DNA of 64,000 nucleotides from Pomphorhynchus laevis (GCA_012934845.2 WNNJ02003378.1:1-64000); one strand, 5' to 3'. Shown: positions 32,362 through 45,975, numbered from the stretch's first letter. A program made the numbers and translations. The notes: a model not told the origin generated them from the sequence alone.

Positions 32362-33804
32362 CTAATAGGCATCATGCATTAAATTAAACATACGAAAAAA
32401 TATTTGGTAGTACAGAATATCGAAATATTTAATCTAGAACTAAATGCCATTTTAATGCTAGATCTAAAACCAATTTTTTATACAGCAATAATACAGTCAG
32501 CACGGATGGATTAATAGAAGCCGTATTTAAAGAAGTTGGCGTTGTTTACGGTAAGCAGAATAATTGCTAAACGTTTTTCTCACTGGTTGAGACTCTGCGA
32601 AATATCGCAAAATATGAAAATAGATCTAACGTTCTAAAGAAACATAGTTTTGAAGACATTCTGTTTTGAAAGACAAAAGATGGAGATTTTACAATTAGGT
32701 CAGTTAACCGTGTCGTTACAAAATGTCCATTAATACATTCGATGTGCTCTTATATTGTACAAGACGTTTGAACATCGAGAGGAATAATAAAATAAGAAAT
32801 TATTGTTCACAAATTTTCGACTATAGTCCTTTTTTCAAGTGTTACGTTTTTACGTTTTAAAATGTAAATATAACAATTTTAAGATCTTATTTTTATAGCA
32901 CAAAATGTTTTGAACAGATTAATATAAAATATATCATATTTAGAATAAAGATTAGTTTAGGTCAGCAAAACTGATTTGTTATTAGATTTCGGATCATACT
33001 TTTCAAATTAACATAACACTGGGCCAAATTATAACAAATTAGATCACTCGACTGCGGCTACATATTTTGTGCTACAAAAAATTATTTTTTTTATAGTATA
33101 CCATAAAATGGTATCAGATTAATAATATACTATATTTTATAATAAAGATGGGGGATCATTAAGAGGAGCTATTATGATAAAAGATGTCGATTCCCATTCC
33201 TTAACCCAACATAGCAACGGGAATATGCCAATAGGAAAGAGGACAATACAAGCAACCCACTACATAGCAACGGAAAATACATGCAAATGATATATGTCAT
33301 CTTATTTATTGTGATTATCGAACGTAATTTATAATTTACAAATATATATATAATTACAACCCATCCATAAAACTAATTCCACTTGAGAGTTTAAATTTAT
33401 ATTCAGTAATATATATATGAAATTTCGTTAATTTTATTTTTTTATTTTTTAATGCTTTCTAAGGAAGCTAATATTCTTAAACATTAATCGCAATCATTAA
33501 TTAATATTAAATATTAATGAAAATATTAATATTACAATATTAATATTAATATACTTAATTAATATTAAGTATATATTCAGTATCTCGTAAAATCGTTGCT
33601 AGCATTAAATTTAAGTTAGTACAAAAAGCGTTTTGATTTAAGTTTATCATATACTATTTATTTCAACAATTAACAAATACGATGTGTTTGATGCTCTATT
33701 CTAAATAAATTCTAAAATCAGACATTTCCATTACTATTGTTATTAGATAAGGTAGTTTTTAGTGTTCATATACAATGTAATAACAAAAAACTCATGTTAC
33801 CAAC
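32362..33804. other. PTCD1-like intron with a decayed R1 copy at ~33120-33300
   Basis: AT-rich. A decayed R1 copy on the minus strand is seen at about 33120-33300 (ATCATTAAGAGGAGCTATTA, then CCTTAACCCAACATAGCAAC, with part of it duplicated). An AT-rich run of AATATTAAT repeats lies at 33500-33560. Confidence 0.5.
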
Positions 33805-33945
33805 CTGTTTAAATATATCGAAACATTCATATAGCATTCCCTTTTTCGATAAGCCTTTTAATAATATCTGAAAGCATTCAAAATCCGGTCTTACCCAATC
33901 CGATTGTATCATATCTTGTCTACACAAATGAAATGCGCTTTTAGC
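33805..33945 (-). CDS. PTCD1: PTCD1-like PPR protein, exon 2
   Basis: Minus strand, after an AATTTAG acceptor: AKSAFHLCRQDMIQSDWVRP, DFECFQILLKGLSKKGMLYE, CFDIFKQ, then a GTTGGT donor; exactly 47 codons, phase 0 at both ends. It matches PTCD1 EALDLFERQMLKEERLQP, NYTVLIGGCGRVGYLKKAFN. It joins exon 1 (AANK) and exon 3 (MCQRG) without a gap in the alignment. Confidence 0.83.
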
Positions 33946-34639
33946 CTAAATTTAATCGGTCAAATATTTCAGATAATAATTTTCAGAGGAAGTAAAAAGG
34001 AATTGCAACATCCTCAAAACAGTCAATGCAAATCAATAACATTTTAAACAAATTATATAGCTCAATTGTAACATATTTAAACGAATTTGAAATCAAAAAA
34101 TTTATATACTTATGATTAAAATATCTTAAAAACTTTGCTACAGCAAAATTCATGGCTAAGTACTCAGTGCATACAAGTAGCATAATAATGAGTACTGATG
34201 ATTTACTCTGTAATTAGCAGAAAATGTCATTCCCGGATTCCTCAAACTTAAAATTTTTGTGTTGAAAAAATAACTACAGCATTCCGTAATTTACGAATAC
34301 ATTCTTTGGGATGGAGTTTATATAAAAAAGACAAATTTGACCTTTACAAAAAAAACAAAATTTAAATTAAATACTTAAAAACAAGTATCATTTTTAGATT
34401 GGTTTTCTACTAATTACAGAGTAAATTATCAGTATGTCAGTATATACATAAAGTTGAAGATTCATTAAAATTCATTACTTTGTATTATAATATAATACTA
34501 GATAATCAAATGTCATCACAGGAAATACGTTATTCGTACGTGTTCGGCCCCGCTGCTATGTTAGGTCGATAAATATGAGTCGAAACCTGATAGAATAGCA
34601 GTTCCTCCTGATGATCTCAAATCCTGAAAAAACTAATCT
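33946..34639. other. PTCD1-like intron ending in a forward R1 copy (34510-34625)
   Basis: AT-rich intron. The R1 core at about 34540-34620 reads GGCCCCGCTGCTATGTTAGG, then GTCGAAACCTGATAGAATAG and CTCCTGATGATCTCAAATCC. It directly precedes the Gypsy-like fossil. Confidence 0.6.
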
Positions 34640-37600
34640 CAACATAAACAGCTAAACCTTCATTTGCTTAGTCATGACAAGTAGAGACGAGGTGATGACG
34701 AACATCCTGTTGCAGCAGCAAATTTTTCAAGAGATGCTCAATCGTAATAAACATCCCCGAACAAGCAGGAAATCGTCACGCGGAACACCAGTATGATCGT
34801 TAAGATCATTCGACATATCAAAGGAATCTTGGGAGGATTACCGGGATCAATTGCAATTCCACTTTCAGGCACAAGGAATTGTGGAAGAATCTAGAAAGAA
34901 ATAGCTATTTATGTCGTGGATGGGCACCGCCGGTTTTCAATTAATATCACAACTTAAAGTGGAACAAAGAATTGAAGATAACACATTTGCAATATTGGTT
35001 GGTCAACTGAACAAGCATTTTAAACAAGCTGTACACTTGTTTGCAGCAAAACGAGTTCAATCAATGCGAAATGAATGAGACACTACAATATTCCACGTGA
35101 ATTGTTCGTCTGTGAGAAAAGGCAAAACATTGCAAATTCCTCGAGCCAGAAATTGTAAACGAAAAACAAGCAGTGAATGCCCGTATACAAGATCATATGA
35201 TTAGGAAAACGCCCCGTGTTTATGTCCGAAATGTATTGCTGCAGTTGGATAAACCATCATTAGAGAACGTACAGAGCATTTGCGATACATATAAGCTTCT
35301 CCAGCGAACACAGAAGGAATGACAGTCAGAAATGAACACGACAGCACAAACTTCAAGTTTTTCGAGTCAACCAATATCATCGAAAGATAAGCCGGCATAT
35401 ATTGCGAATATAAAACAAGGGCATATCATGCAGTGCAGAACAGCTTTTAATGTGTGTAAACGATGTGGTCGTAAATACGCACGTAGTCAGAAGTGCCCAA
35501 TATCGGATAGAGAGTGCCGGCTATACAAAAAAGGTCATTTCGCAATTTGCTGTCGCAGTAAACAAAATTAACGATCGCATAGATGACTTGAATACGATTA
35601 ACGTGGTTGGAATATGCAATATGGTACTGACAATTCTGGTCACGCTAAATGGGGTTCATTGTAACATAAAAATTGACACAGGAGCAAGTGTAACGGTGAT
35701 CACGGAAACGTGATGTCATATCGGAAGACCGCCGGTCCGCCCCTCTAACTTAGAAAACGTATAGGGATCATGTCTTGACTGCCCTGAGAAATTGTCAAGT
35801 GGAAGAGGAATTAAATTTAAAGACATTAAGATTAAGTAAGTAATTGCAGGAAACGCTAAACGGTATTTATTTGGTAGACATTCTTAGATCAAGGCATTTG
35901 GTTTACTTTGGCCAGAGAATGTAGAATTCCAGGGTACAAAGGCAGCAGAGAAGATAAGAATGTTGAATAATAAGGATACATCGAATTTGGAGGAGAAGGC
36001 GTTACTCACTGATAATACACATTTATTCAAGAATAATGGACGACCCATACGCAACTATCCAGTTAATCAAAATGTTGACTCTGATGCGATACCACAATGT
36101 TATCAAAGTAGACGGTTACCGTTTCATCTCCGCGAGCAAAAATCACTTAAAGATCAAGTTGATTTTGAATTTTTGGAATCGGTAGATGCTTTGAAAGATG
36201 TCAATTGGGTAATACCCATCGTAATAGTCCGCAGGGCAAATGGCTTGATTCGAATATGTGGAGATTTCAGGATCACTGCGAATCCACATTTAAATCTCGA
36301 CCCATGTATTCTTTCAGCATGGAAAGACGTGACATGCAGAGTAAGCGGCAGCATACAATACTCGAGAATCGATTTGAATGATGCATACCTACAGTTAGCT
36401 ATCAAAACAGACTCCAAAAAGTTTCTGATGATTTCGACACACGTCGGCTATTTCCGTTTTATCCCAATGTCTTTTTGTATTAGCACGTCTCCTGCAATCT
36501 TCCAACGTTATATTGACAGACTCTTGGAAAATATTCCAATGTTTGCCGCATATTTGGGCGATATTATCGTAAGCGGCAAAAGCTGAGAACATGCTGCAAA
36601 TTTGCGAGCCGTTTTCGCAAGATTGAGTGAAGCAGGTGTTACTGTGAATGAATAGAAAAGCCAGTATTTTCACAATCAGATCGAATGCCTAGGGCATACC
36701 ATAGTCAAGGACCACATTGTACAATCACCCTTAAAAATACAAGCGATTCAAGAGATGCGTGTTCCGTCAGACAAACATCAGCTACGTTCGATCTTGGGAT
36801 CGGCCAACTTTTTGAATAGATTTATACCCAATTTGCAATAAACATGTGCGCCATCATATCGGTTGGAAGGCAAAATTTGCGAATGGCATTGGGTAGGTGA
36901 ACATGATAGAGCATTTGAGACAGTGAAGCACAGTATAATGAACCGAAGAGTTCTCAGAACTTATGGCATTGATAAAGAGACGCATTTAGTTGGCGACACA
37001 AGTGATCGTGGACTGGGAGCGGTATTATACCAAAAACAAAAGAACAACCAGTAAGCACATGTAACTGACGCAACTCAAAATTTAAAGACCAGCAAAAAAA
37101 GCTATTCTCAAATTAAGAAAGAATTGTTTTCTCTACTCTTTGGAGTAACGAGATACTACCAATACTTGGCAGGGCGAAGGTTTGTGCTTTGGAGGATCAC
37201 AAACCACTACTACACATATTCGGAACGAGTCAGTAATTGTCGAAGATGACGAATCAACTGCTTATTCGTTGGGCGAATACGGACAATAGGATTACGAACT
37301 TAAGTATATGAAAGGGGCTTTAAAACTACTCGCGGACATACTGTCGAGACTGCCTATGAAAGAAGTTCATAAGGAGAACGTCGATGTGGAGAGAGTACAC
37401 ATGTTGCTCGACCATGACGCAGCAAAGATAGGATTCTCAGCAGACGAATTACGCACAGCGAGATTAAATGATCCAGTTATACAGCGAGTAAGACGATATT
37501 TAGAAAGTGGTTAGCCGAATAAATGTGAATATCAATTACATTTATGCACGGCTTGAAAAAACGAATTATTATCGGAAAATTGAGTAATTCAATGGTTACA

Positions 37601-38960
37601 ACGAATCGTAGCTCTCGTAACGTTGCGAACACAGGCAGTAGAGACGCTACATTTGAGACATCCCGATAATCGCGCAATGAAAAGCATAGCTTGACTATAC
37701 TGTTGGTGGCCCGTGTTTGACAAAGACAGAAAGATATGTTGGACAATGCCAATTGTGCCAGACGCATAGGCCAGCGGCGCAACCACAACCGTTATACAAA
37801 TGGGACATTCTTCAAGCCACATGACAACTTTTCCACGAATTTCGCTGGTCCGATCTTGGGACACATGTATGTGGTCATTATTGATGCCTTTATTCAGTGG
37901 CCAGAAGTTAATAAGAAAGCTAATGTTTCAGCTATGGAAATAATAAAAGTGCTGTGAGAGCACTTTGTACGATGAGGCGTACCATAAGAAATCATTTCAG
38001 ACAGCGGCCCCTAGTTTCAGGGGTCCTCTTGATAGGGCTTAGCGTCTCCCTATCACTCACAAACCAATGATTTGATAGAGCGTTTTATTTGGACGTTCAA
38101 AAGACAGGTCAAGTTTGAATTTCAATCATCTCAAAATTCATTGGCAATCCTACAATTATTAATAGCATACCGAAACACGTCACAAGCATCTACAACAAAA
38201 GCACCTGCAGATCTGTTGTGTGGAAGTATGATTAGAACAGTTTGGGACCACATATGACCAAATATGCGAAGAACGACCTACTCAAATCGTAAAGATTAAA
38301 AAGTGGGACATGATCAGGGTGCGAGATTAAGAAACTTTGAGACAGGGCAAAAGGTATGGTGGCGCGACAAACAAAATCGATGTTGGAATACAGATGGCAT
38401 TGTATAACAGACATGGTGAAAATCTTACCTGATAATTACGAATTAGGGAAATCGCAGGAGACACGATTCGGACTTAAGAATACGGGAGGAAAAATATGAG
38501 CAAAGCCTGCACACAACAGAACAAGAAGGATACGACAAGCACTAATGTCTAACGGACGTTTCAAATGAGACAAGCGGAATCATTGGACAACAGTGCTGAA
38601 ACAGTCCCGAACGTGACCATGGCGGATATTACGCTAAGAGCAGAAAATGGTCAAGAACAAGCGGTCATGGAGAACGTGGAGGTTCATAACGGATCAGGCG
38701 TTGAGACACCAATAGGAAATCAGAGCATTCCAGGATACGATCAAGCAAGACGAACAAGTGTGCGAAACAGACGTCCGTCTCTTAGATACGATAGCCTTTT
38801 TTATTAGGAAAAAAGATATGCCACGATCGAAAAACAGCGCTCGCTGAATAAACCAACACGGCAGAGGCGCACAATGGGCACCGGTGAATGATGCCGTAAA
38901 TGGCGCATAATGAGTTAGCTCATTATGCGTAACCGGCGGTCAACACGACCGCCAGTTACT
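34640..38960 (+). mobile_element. Fossil Gypsy-like (Ty3/metavirus) LTR retrotransposon
   Basis: An old copy in the usual Gypsy order: gag (from about 34670) with a zinc-knuckle region (about 35450-35560); aspartic protease (DTGAS, about 35670); reverse transcriptase (about 35960-36660); RNase H (about 36860-37270); integrase with zinc-binding part and catalytic core (about 37300-38270); and a C-terminal tail (to about 38810). A palindrome, CGCATAATGAG/CTCATTATGCG, lies at 38904-38929 near the right end. I see no clear pair of LTRs and no envelope gene. The element is broken, with well over ten breaks, and looks old. It lies in the first large intron of the PTCD1-like gene, in the opposite orientation. 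Confidence 0.85.
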
Positions 38961-39749
38961 TCTTAAACCAGTAATTACAATTAATTATTAATTGGAGTAA
39001 ATAATTACTTACTTAATTGTTTAATCCAAATTACAAGGACGATAATTTATTATCTCGTTTATCAAGAAAGCAGATAAATATGATTTATTGAAAAATCTAG
39101 GGAAAACAAAAAGATTACCACAAGTCGACCTAACAAGGGATAGATTGTTGTAAACTTTATGCCTTTTACAACACCTTCGTAGCACCTATTACACCACATT
39201 TACAACACCGTTTACAGTATCTGTTACATCACAAGGGATAGAGTGTGGTAACCTTATCAACATTCTAGGAAAAGATGCTGTAATTTTAAATAGAGTTGAA
39301 TATATGATAACAAAATCTAAAACATTATGAGTAAAATTTTAATATCTATTGGATACAATATTGAAAAGCTGCAGTATCCATCTAAGATGAAGTTAAGCCT
39401 TTAGAGGACTTGATTGAAAAGAAACGAATATAAGACCAGAATTTTCAAAATTAAAGTACACGAACGGATCCATATTAAGCTCAATTTACGAATTACAAAG
39501 CTGAAAAATACTAACTGCCACTGAGACCAGTAATCTGGTTTTCGACTTACGTAATTAATAATTATGATCAGATATGACGCATCTAATCTATTTAAAGATA
39601 TACTATTAAAGGAAACGCTTAAATGTATTTGCGAATATCTACATGTGTCAATTTGGAAAGTATATTTCCTCAAGCTATCCAGATAATTGTAAGCTAAGAT
39701 TAATTTATTAATTTTTAAAAAATAAAAATTAATATTATAAAATGTGTAC
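38961..39749. other. PTCD1-like intron, no recognised feature
   Basis: AT-rich. ACAACACC and TTACA motifs repeat loosely near 39165-39230. The minus-strand frame at 39401-39763 overlaps the exon start and has no motif of its own. Confidence 0.4.
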
Positions 39750-39953
39750 CTTGTTTGCCGCAATTAATTGTTCGAACTGCCTTTTATAATATCCTTGGTT
39801 ATGTAGATATCCTTTATGTGATAGTGGTTTATTTTCATCTAAAATATTTGATTGCCTCTTAAAACGGTTTGTAGGCTTAGCAGACGCGTTTGTGTAGTAA
39901 ACACCATGCTTGCGTGTACTCGTTCTAATGGAGAATTTATAATAATTAAACAA
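39750..39953 (-). CDS. PTCD1: PTCD1-like PPR protein, exon 1 (N-terminal, start unresolved)
   Basis: This minus-strand gene encodes a mitochondrial matrix PPR protein. In mammals PTCD1 acts in mitochondrial RNA metabolism, including leucine tRNA levels and 16S rRNA/ribosome stability. This exon is rich in Arg, Lys, Ser and Thr (FSIRTSTRKHGVYYTNASAK, NRFKRQ), as expected near a mitochondrial presequence, then reads HKGYLHNQGYYKRQFEQLIA, ANK before a GTACAC donor. It leads in phase into exon 2. No in-frame ATG is visible, so the true start is in another exon or the 5' border lies elsewhere. Eight exons in correct order and phase make the family call fairly firm. Confidence 0.68.
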
Positions 39954-41749
39954 GTGTACATTCTTGATAAATAGTAAAATTTTTAAAAATATAATATTTT
40001 AATTTAATTCGGAACTTTGTGAAACACAATTTAATAAACAAATTATATTTTTTCTGATGATGACGATTATTGTGTTTTGTTTTTTGATGATAGTTTTTCA
40101 GAAAAGCGAAATAAAAAATAAATTCGTGTTCTGTTTATCAAGCATCAAATTTACAAACATATGGAGTTTAAGACTGGTTTATTGTTTAAAGTGTTAAGTT
40201 TTAAGCTTAAAGAATGACAACGAACATGCGATCTTATAACGAACTATGAAATAATACGATGGGTTTAATAATATAATAATTCCATATAATTCTATAATAA
40301 TTTTGTTATTTACAATAATAAAATTATTTTAATAGGCTTGAATAAATAATTCACACTTACATACAATTTACTAGCAATGTAATTTATATTTCAATTATGA
40401 ATAATAATTTAATTATAAACAATTACAAAACAATAAGTTTAATAATTAATAATTACAATGTTTAGTTTAAATTTCTGTATTTTTTATTTGATAAGTTATT
40501 TGATTTTATTGTTAACTTGCATAATAACTTGTATAAATGACACAACCTGGTCATTAAGTTTAGTCATAACGATATCATAATGATGTTCTCAGTTTAAATT
40601 ACGAAAAAATATATAGTGAATAGTTTTCAAATAACAAAAATAATTTTTTTCATTAAATTTACTAATTCAAATCATTGGAACTCATGTATCTCATTTTCGT
40701 TCTGGTTCCCTTGAGGTGCTCCGCAAGTATTATTATTTGCCTTCGTCTCTTTTCACTTATTCTTTGTAATCAGCCTGCGTTATGAGCGTCTAATAATTGC
40801 AATGTTGTCCAGAACACTGATTATATTTTTCTTCTCTCGGTGAATTGATCTATCCTTACTTGCAGTTTAGTTAACGTATGTTTACACTCTCTCTATTAAG
40901 TTGTCTTATATCATTTCGCAATGTAGTTAACATCTCACAATAACGTATACTTTGAGCAAATACATGTCGTGTTTCTCTCATCTACACTGATTTATCTTAC
41001 AATGGTTGATATCTAGCCTGTACTGATAAATTGTATGTACTTAAAGTCTCCTTAGACTCTTCTCTCTTATTCTTATCGTTTATCCTTCGCAGATGGAATC
41101 GTGCAATTTAATACTTAATGACATCCGTCAATATCGCGCACTAAACAATAAATCGATATGAAAATTTATCACATTTTCTGTCCCTCTCATTTATTATTCC
41201 ATATTTCTTCCCTTCAATATCCCTTCGACAATATTGATCCTTCAACTCACTTTCTTCATATCACTGTTCTTACTACCTTCCGCTAACGTCGATATGAACT
41301 TATTTCCTCAGCATTGTAAGTCACAATGGCATGATATTCAGCACCTCGCCTTGTAAAATATCACCTGACTCCTCTAATTTTCCGTCTACTCTGCAATCTT
41401 GTTTCGTGCATTCTCCACACACACCGTGAATCTATTCATATTAATAATAAATATTCTTTATGCAAATTAACGTTTATTGCATGTCTCACTTCAATCTACT
41501 AGAATTATCTGCCCTCCACTCCAATATTTGAAAGTAAACCCATAATCTTCAAATTGGTAATTCGCACAAGTATTCTTGATGCAGAGCTTAGAAGAAACCA
41601 GCATTGATCTCACTAGCTATATTTTTTTTCAGTTTCGATTCTCATTATTCTCACCTATAACTGCATTGTCTTTTTCGACTTTAAGTTCATAATATGACTT
41701 CCACTCGATTCTTTTTCACTTCATTACTCAACAGGGCTAAATAACGGTA
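39954..41749. other. No recognised gene
   Basis: AT-rich to 40700, then a T/C-rich stretch (about 40700-41700) with frequent CTTC/TCTC on the plus strand. It has the look of a decayed repeat but no alignable motif. Confidence 0.35.
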
Positions 41750-43190
41750 CGAAAGGAGTCAGAAAATTATAGTCTAAAAGGCTTGAAACTATCGAAACCA
41801 GTCAAGGCAAATAACACAGCTGAGGCTTCAATCGAGGCGTACTATGGTAGGTAATCTCGAGACCAGAAGCCTAAGAAATCTTGTTATTTGCTTTGGGGGA
41901 CGTCCTCTAGAAAAGAAGACTAATCCCAACATTGCCAAAGTACCCAAGAGGCATACCTGAGCTTTCTCACTTGGTAACAGATGCTTGGCCCGTTTCAGGG
42001 CTAATCTAGCTCTCTTCAGTATACCTTTGAATTTAATTAAGTCTGGTCCGGTCGACTATTTAATCGTAATAGTACACCCCAGGTATTTTACTCGATGTGT
42101 AAAGTAAGGAGTGGTCAATTGTTTAATATGGAGGATAGAGCTAATATAGCTAGTTTCTTAAGCTTTTACTTTGTCACAGGACACCATTAAATATAACCAC
42201 CTGCGATTTATATGAGTTGAGAATAATATTGGACGTAGATAGCTGGTCTTTTAATCTTAAAAAATAAGGCTGATGTCCAAGACTACATCTACACATCTGC
42301 GAGGAGAGCATGGATGCGGTATCATAAGCGTAAACTACTAGATGTTAATCGCGTTTAAAAGTCTTAAAGAGTACGATAGAAGCAGCAAGATATAAGCTAG
42401 GAGAAAGTGAGGAACCTAGAGACACACATGTAATAGAGTAGAACTGACGAGCATCAGGGTCGTCTTTATAAAATATTCACTTGGTATACACCAATATCTC
42501 CATACTGTTAACAATTTTAGAAGGGAACCCGAGGGACTTAGGAGAAGATATAACAAAATGAATGAAAATGCAGTCAAATGCAGCGGAAAAATCAAGAAGA
42601 ACAGCCACAACGAGTTGATGACTGTTGTGTTGACAAAACCGATATACTTCACCAAGTGCCAAATGGACCGAGCGACCTTTGACAAAATCATGAAAACTTG
42701 GAGGGATTAAACTACTTAGATAGTCGCGGATCCTTCGCGCAAGCGCTTTTTCGTAGATGGAGATGGGGGAGTTTTGTATCGAAATAAGGCGCAGATCTTT
42801 AGGACATGAGATATAATTTTTCTTAGTTAAAAATATTCTGCAGCTAATATTTATGCTGGCTCTATCGGATGGTGAGGCTAATAGCATAGTGATGGCGACT
42901 TCTCTTCTCAAATCAACTGTCAAAAGCCGACAGACGCAATAAGAAAGTGACGCATGCGATCTGGAAGTGCCCGAAAGTGGACCCCAGACATCAGAATATC
43001 GGTAACCGATAAATTTCTGCTCCTGAGGTCACCCAAAGGCGGAATTGGTTGGGAGATTGAGTGATCCATAATTGTGTAGGGTTAGTGACTCATCAAAAAT
43101 TTTGTCAAGGATTAAGCTGCCACTCTAACCCGATGCCATCCTCTTCCATCAGACAAACTTCTTGAATATCTTCCAGAAGGAAGAGTGAGA
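41750..43190 (-). mobile_element. Endonuclease-type LINE, 5'-truncated minus copy (RT part)
   Basis: Minus strand. An open frame at 42477-42923 reads REVAITMLLASPSDRASIN, SIYEKALARRIRDYLSSL, FVKGRSVHLALGEVYRF, VAVLLDFSAAFD, the RT fingers and palm. Further decayed palm follows (VVYAYDT near 42330) down to a 3' region at about 41750-41900. Upstream of RT it aligns with the plus-strand copy at 45590-45970, for example through CTCAATCTCCCAACCAAT. Multiple stops and frame changes. The clade is uncertain; a CCHC-bearing ORF1 plus AP endonuclease in the partner copy suggests the I/R1-like group. Confidence 0.65.
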
Positions 43191-43199
43191 TGAACTAAA

Positions 43200-45975
43200 A
43201 CGAGCGATGCTCGCCCATTTGTATGTTTGTTTGCGGTTCTTTGTAATTACTACATAAATCAGTTTCACAGCTGATTACGATTTAGTGTGTAAGTTTTGCG
43301 GAGGATCAATCACAAACCAAAAAACAACAAAAAATCAACGAAAGTCAGAGGATTGGAGAGCACAAATTGGTGAGTTCGGCTATTTTTGATCGAAATCTCA
43401 ATAATTCAAAGGCAACATCTCATCAAGCAATGCAGGTTGGTGGTATATTTAATATTGACAACTTGGTGCTACGTGAGGATCTACCCCCGATAAAGAAACT
43501 CAAAAATTGAGTAGTAATAGCATCTACTACTCCTGTAGCACAGAACCAGATGTATAACACATTCCTAAGAAAACTTATTGACAGTTCCACGACCAGAATT
43601 GTTCTACATTCGGCTAGATCTTTTGTAAATTTGTACAGGCTGTCCTTCGCAAGTATGGATCTTGCAAAGGAGTATACTGACTATTTTAACGTCAATGTTA
43701 AGGAAAAGGAACTTTCTTGTACAAGACGATTCAGGCTTTGGTGAAAACTACGAATTTAGTGCCTGACTTAAACGATGAAGATTTGTTGACTCTTTAAAAA
43801 ATATACTTTATCGCAAACGTTCGCCTCATAACGGGTAAAGCGGGCAACCTATTACCATTCACATCTGACAAACTCAGCATGCAACCATTTTATGGGCTGT
43901 AAGCTAAAAATGGTGCCTATCTCCTCCGACAATCTAACATACTCCCATTGCAACCGGTGCCACAGCTAGGGTCACTGTGGGGACAAGCTGCAAACCACAA
44001 CATACATAAAGCATCTGATGTTCAAAAGACAATGTCCATGGCTTCGACTCGTGCCAAGAATCTCCGATTTGCTATGACTGCGGGTTAAGCCACCCAGCAT
44101 GGTTATGGAGATATAACAAATTCAAAGAATATCAACGGCGGCACCGGGCTATTGGTAGGGATAAAATATCATAATTCAAAAATGCGTCTTCTCCCATATT
44201 CACAGCCACTCCTCTCTTCACAGACGCCCCTATTTTCACAAGTGACGATGTGATTCGCCTTATCGAAGCAGAGTACTGCGAAAATCTTAGACAAATAGAG
44301 AGGCTGATTATCAAGCTAATAAAAGTCTTGGTGAGCCCTCCTCCTTTAACTTCGTCGGTTGACACAAAAGCATCAAACAAGATATTTCTATCTTCTAATG
44401 ATACTACCCACTCTGCTTATCAAATAAGGGCAAGAAATTGCGATTAATAAACAACGTCTTGGAAAATGATGTAATATCCAACAGCAAGGATGGGCTAAAT
44501 GATCACTCTGTTGTAGCTTGCGGTAGGAAGAACGACTTTCCCTCGTCTGGGTCTAACTAGGGAGTTTAGCTTCCCATCATGATGATACCTTTGCCATGCT
44601 GGATAGTTCCGAATTGTATTTACTAAATATCATTCAGTGAAACTCGAAAGGTGCTTCGGCGCTTAGCCATCTATATAGACGCGATGCCGATGTTATAGTC
44701 CTTCAGGAGACTAGATCTATCAGGTATTTAGGACATTACTCGACTTTTACTAAAGCGCATAACTACCCAACTTCACTCTGTATATAACCCCTCTTCATTA
44801 CTCTTCATTTCGAGGTCTTCTAGCCTTCGTTAAGAATAACTTAAGATCTGCCCTCTTATTAAACTGCACTTGTCCTGCCCTGTCTTAATAAGCGATTACA
44901 CTTTATAAGAAAGGTAAACGCATAAGCATAGCCAATATCTATATTCGGCAGGGAGAGGATCACACCAATCGTGACCGCCTGGATCGTATATTGGGTGGCG
45001 GCTATGACACGGTACTTTGTGACTTCAACGACATAACCGGTCGTTGGATTAATGCAGCACTTCGCGGAACCAGGAACGAATATCTTATTTACAAACCACT
45101 GTCCCGCACCTTTCATTACACAAAAACAAATTATATCCTAGACATACTACTGCTACATGGGAACTATCTGTTAAAGTCGTTTTGTTCTGAGAATTCGCCA
45201 ACAGTTGCCCACATCGCACGACCTGCTCCGCTGGCAGCTTGAAGAATGTGCATTGCTGAGGAGGATATTTTACTTTGATCCAATCAGTGGCCTGCTTTTA
45301 TGCAGCTATCCGACTCTTTCGTGTAGTAGGAAATGCGAGTATAATACGATTTAATTTCTGCCTCACATCGCAAGCTACCGCAATACTTTCGACTACCTAT
45401 AAAGGTCGAATATTCAATCCCACTCAGGCAAAAATCAAGGTCCTTGCAAAAATGCTGCACCTTTTCAATCTCTGTTTTCTTCAGACAAGCCTTCTCGAAA
45501 AAATATTGGAGCTCTAGATATATACTCCTGCCGAGTAGGGAAAGGGCAAGCATAGCTCATCTTAATCTGTATCAGCCTTCCTTTTGGAAGATATGTTTGT
45601 TTGCTGGAAGGAGAGGGCATCGACTGGATCGGTAACACAGGACGTGATAAAGTTTTGGAGTCAATATCCTTACACAATAATGTAGCCACTCAATCTCCCA
45701 ACCAATCCCAACTAGGGGTGACTTCAGGAGTATGAACATATCGGTTACAGATAGCCTGAATTCCTGGTGGCCACTTCCGGGGACCTACAAAACCCAAGCG
45801 CCACTCTCCACTTAGGACTGTCAGCTTTTGACAGACAGTCATAGAGAGGAGGTCGCCATTACAATGATTTTAGCCACCCCGACCGATATTGCCGGCATTA
45901 ACATTAGACGAAGGGTATTTTTATCAAAGAAAACCTTTATTGCATGTCTTAAGGATCTGCGGCCCATGTATTAAT
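43200..45975 (+). mobile_element. Endonuclease-type LINE, plus copy (ORF1, EN, start of RT)
   Basis: Decayed ORF1 at about 43430-44560, with a readable stretch (YNTFLRKLIDSSTTRIVLHS, 43550-43740) and Cys/His-rich nucleocapsid-like remnants near 43940-44100. The endonuclease starts near 44625 (NIIQ, N, SKGASALS, VIVLQETR) and continues to FHYTKTNYILDILLLHGNY (about 45110-45170). The RT begins near 45850 (EEVAITMILATPTDIAGIN, RRVFLSKKTF) and is cut off at about 45975, where a minus-strand CR1 relic begins. Many stops. It lies head-to-head with the copy at 41750-43190. Confidence 0.65.

Noticed and set aside
38904-38929. Palindrome CGCATAATGAG/CTCATTATGCG as a terminator or operator
   Set aside because: It lies at the right end of a Gypsy-like fossil in a eukaryotic intron; bacterial-type signals are not expected.
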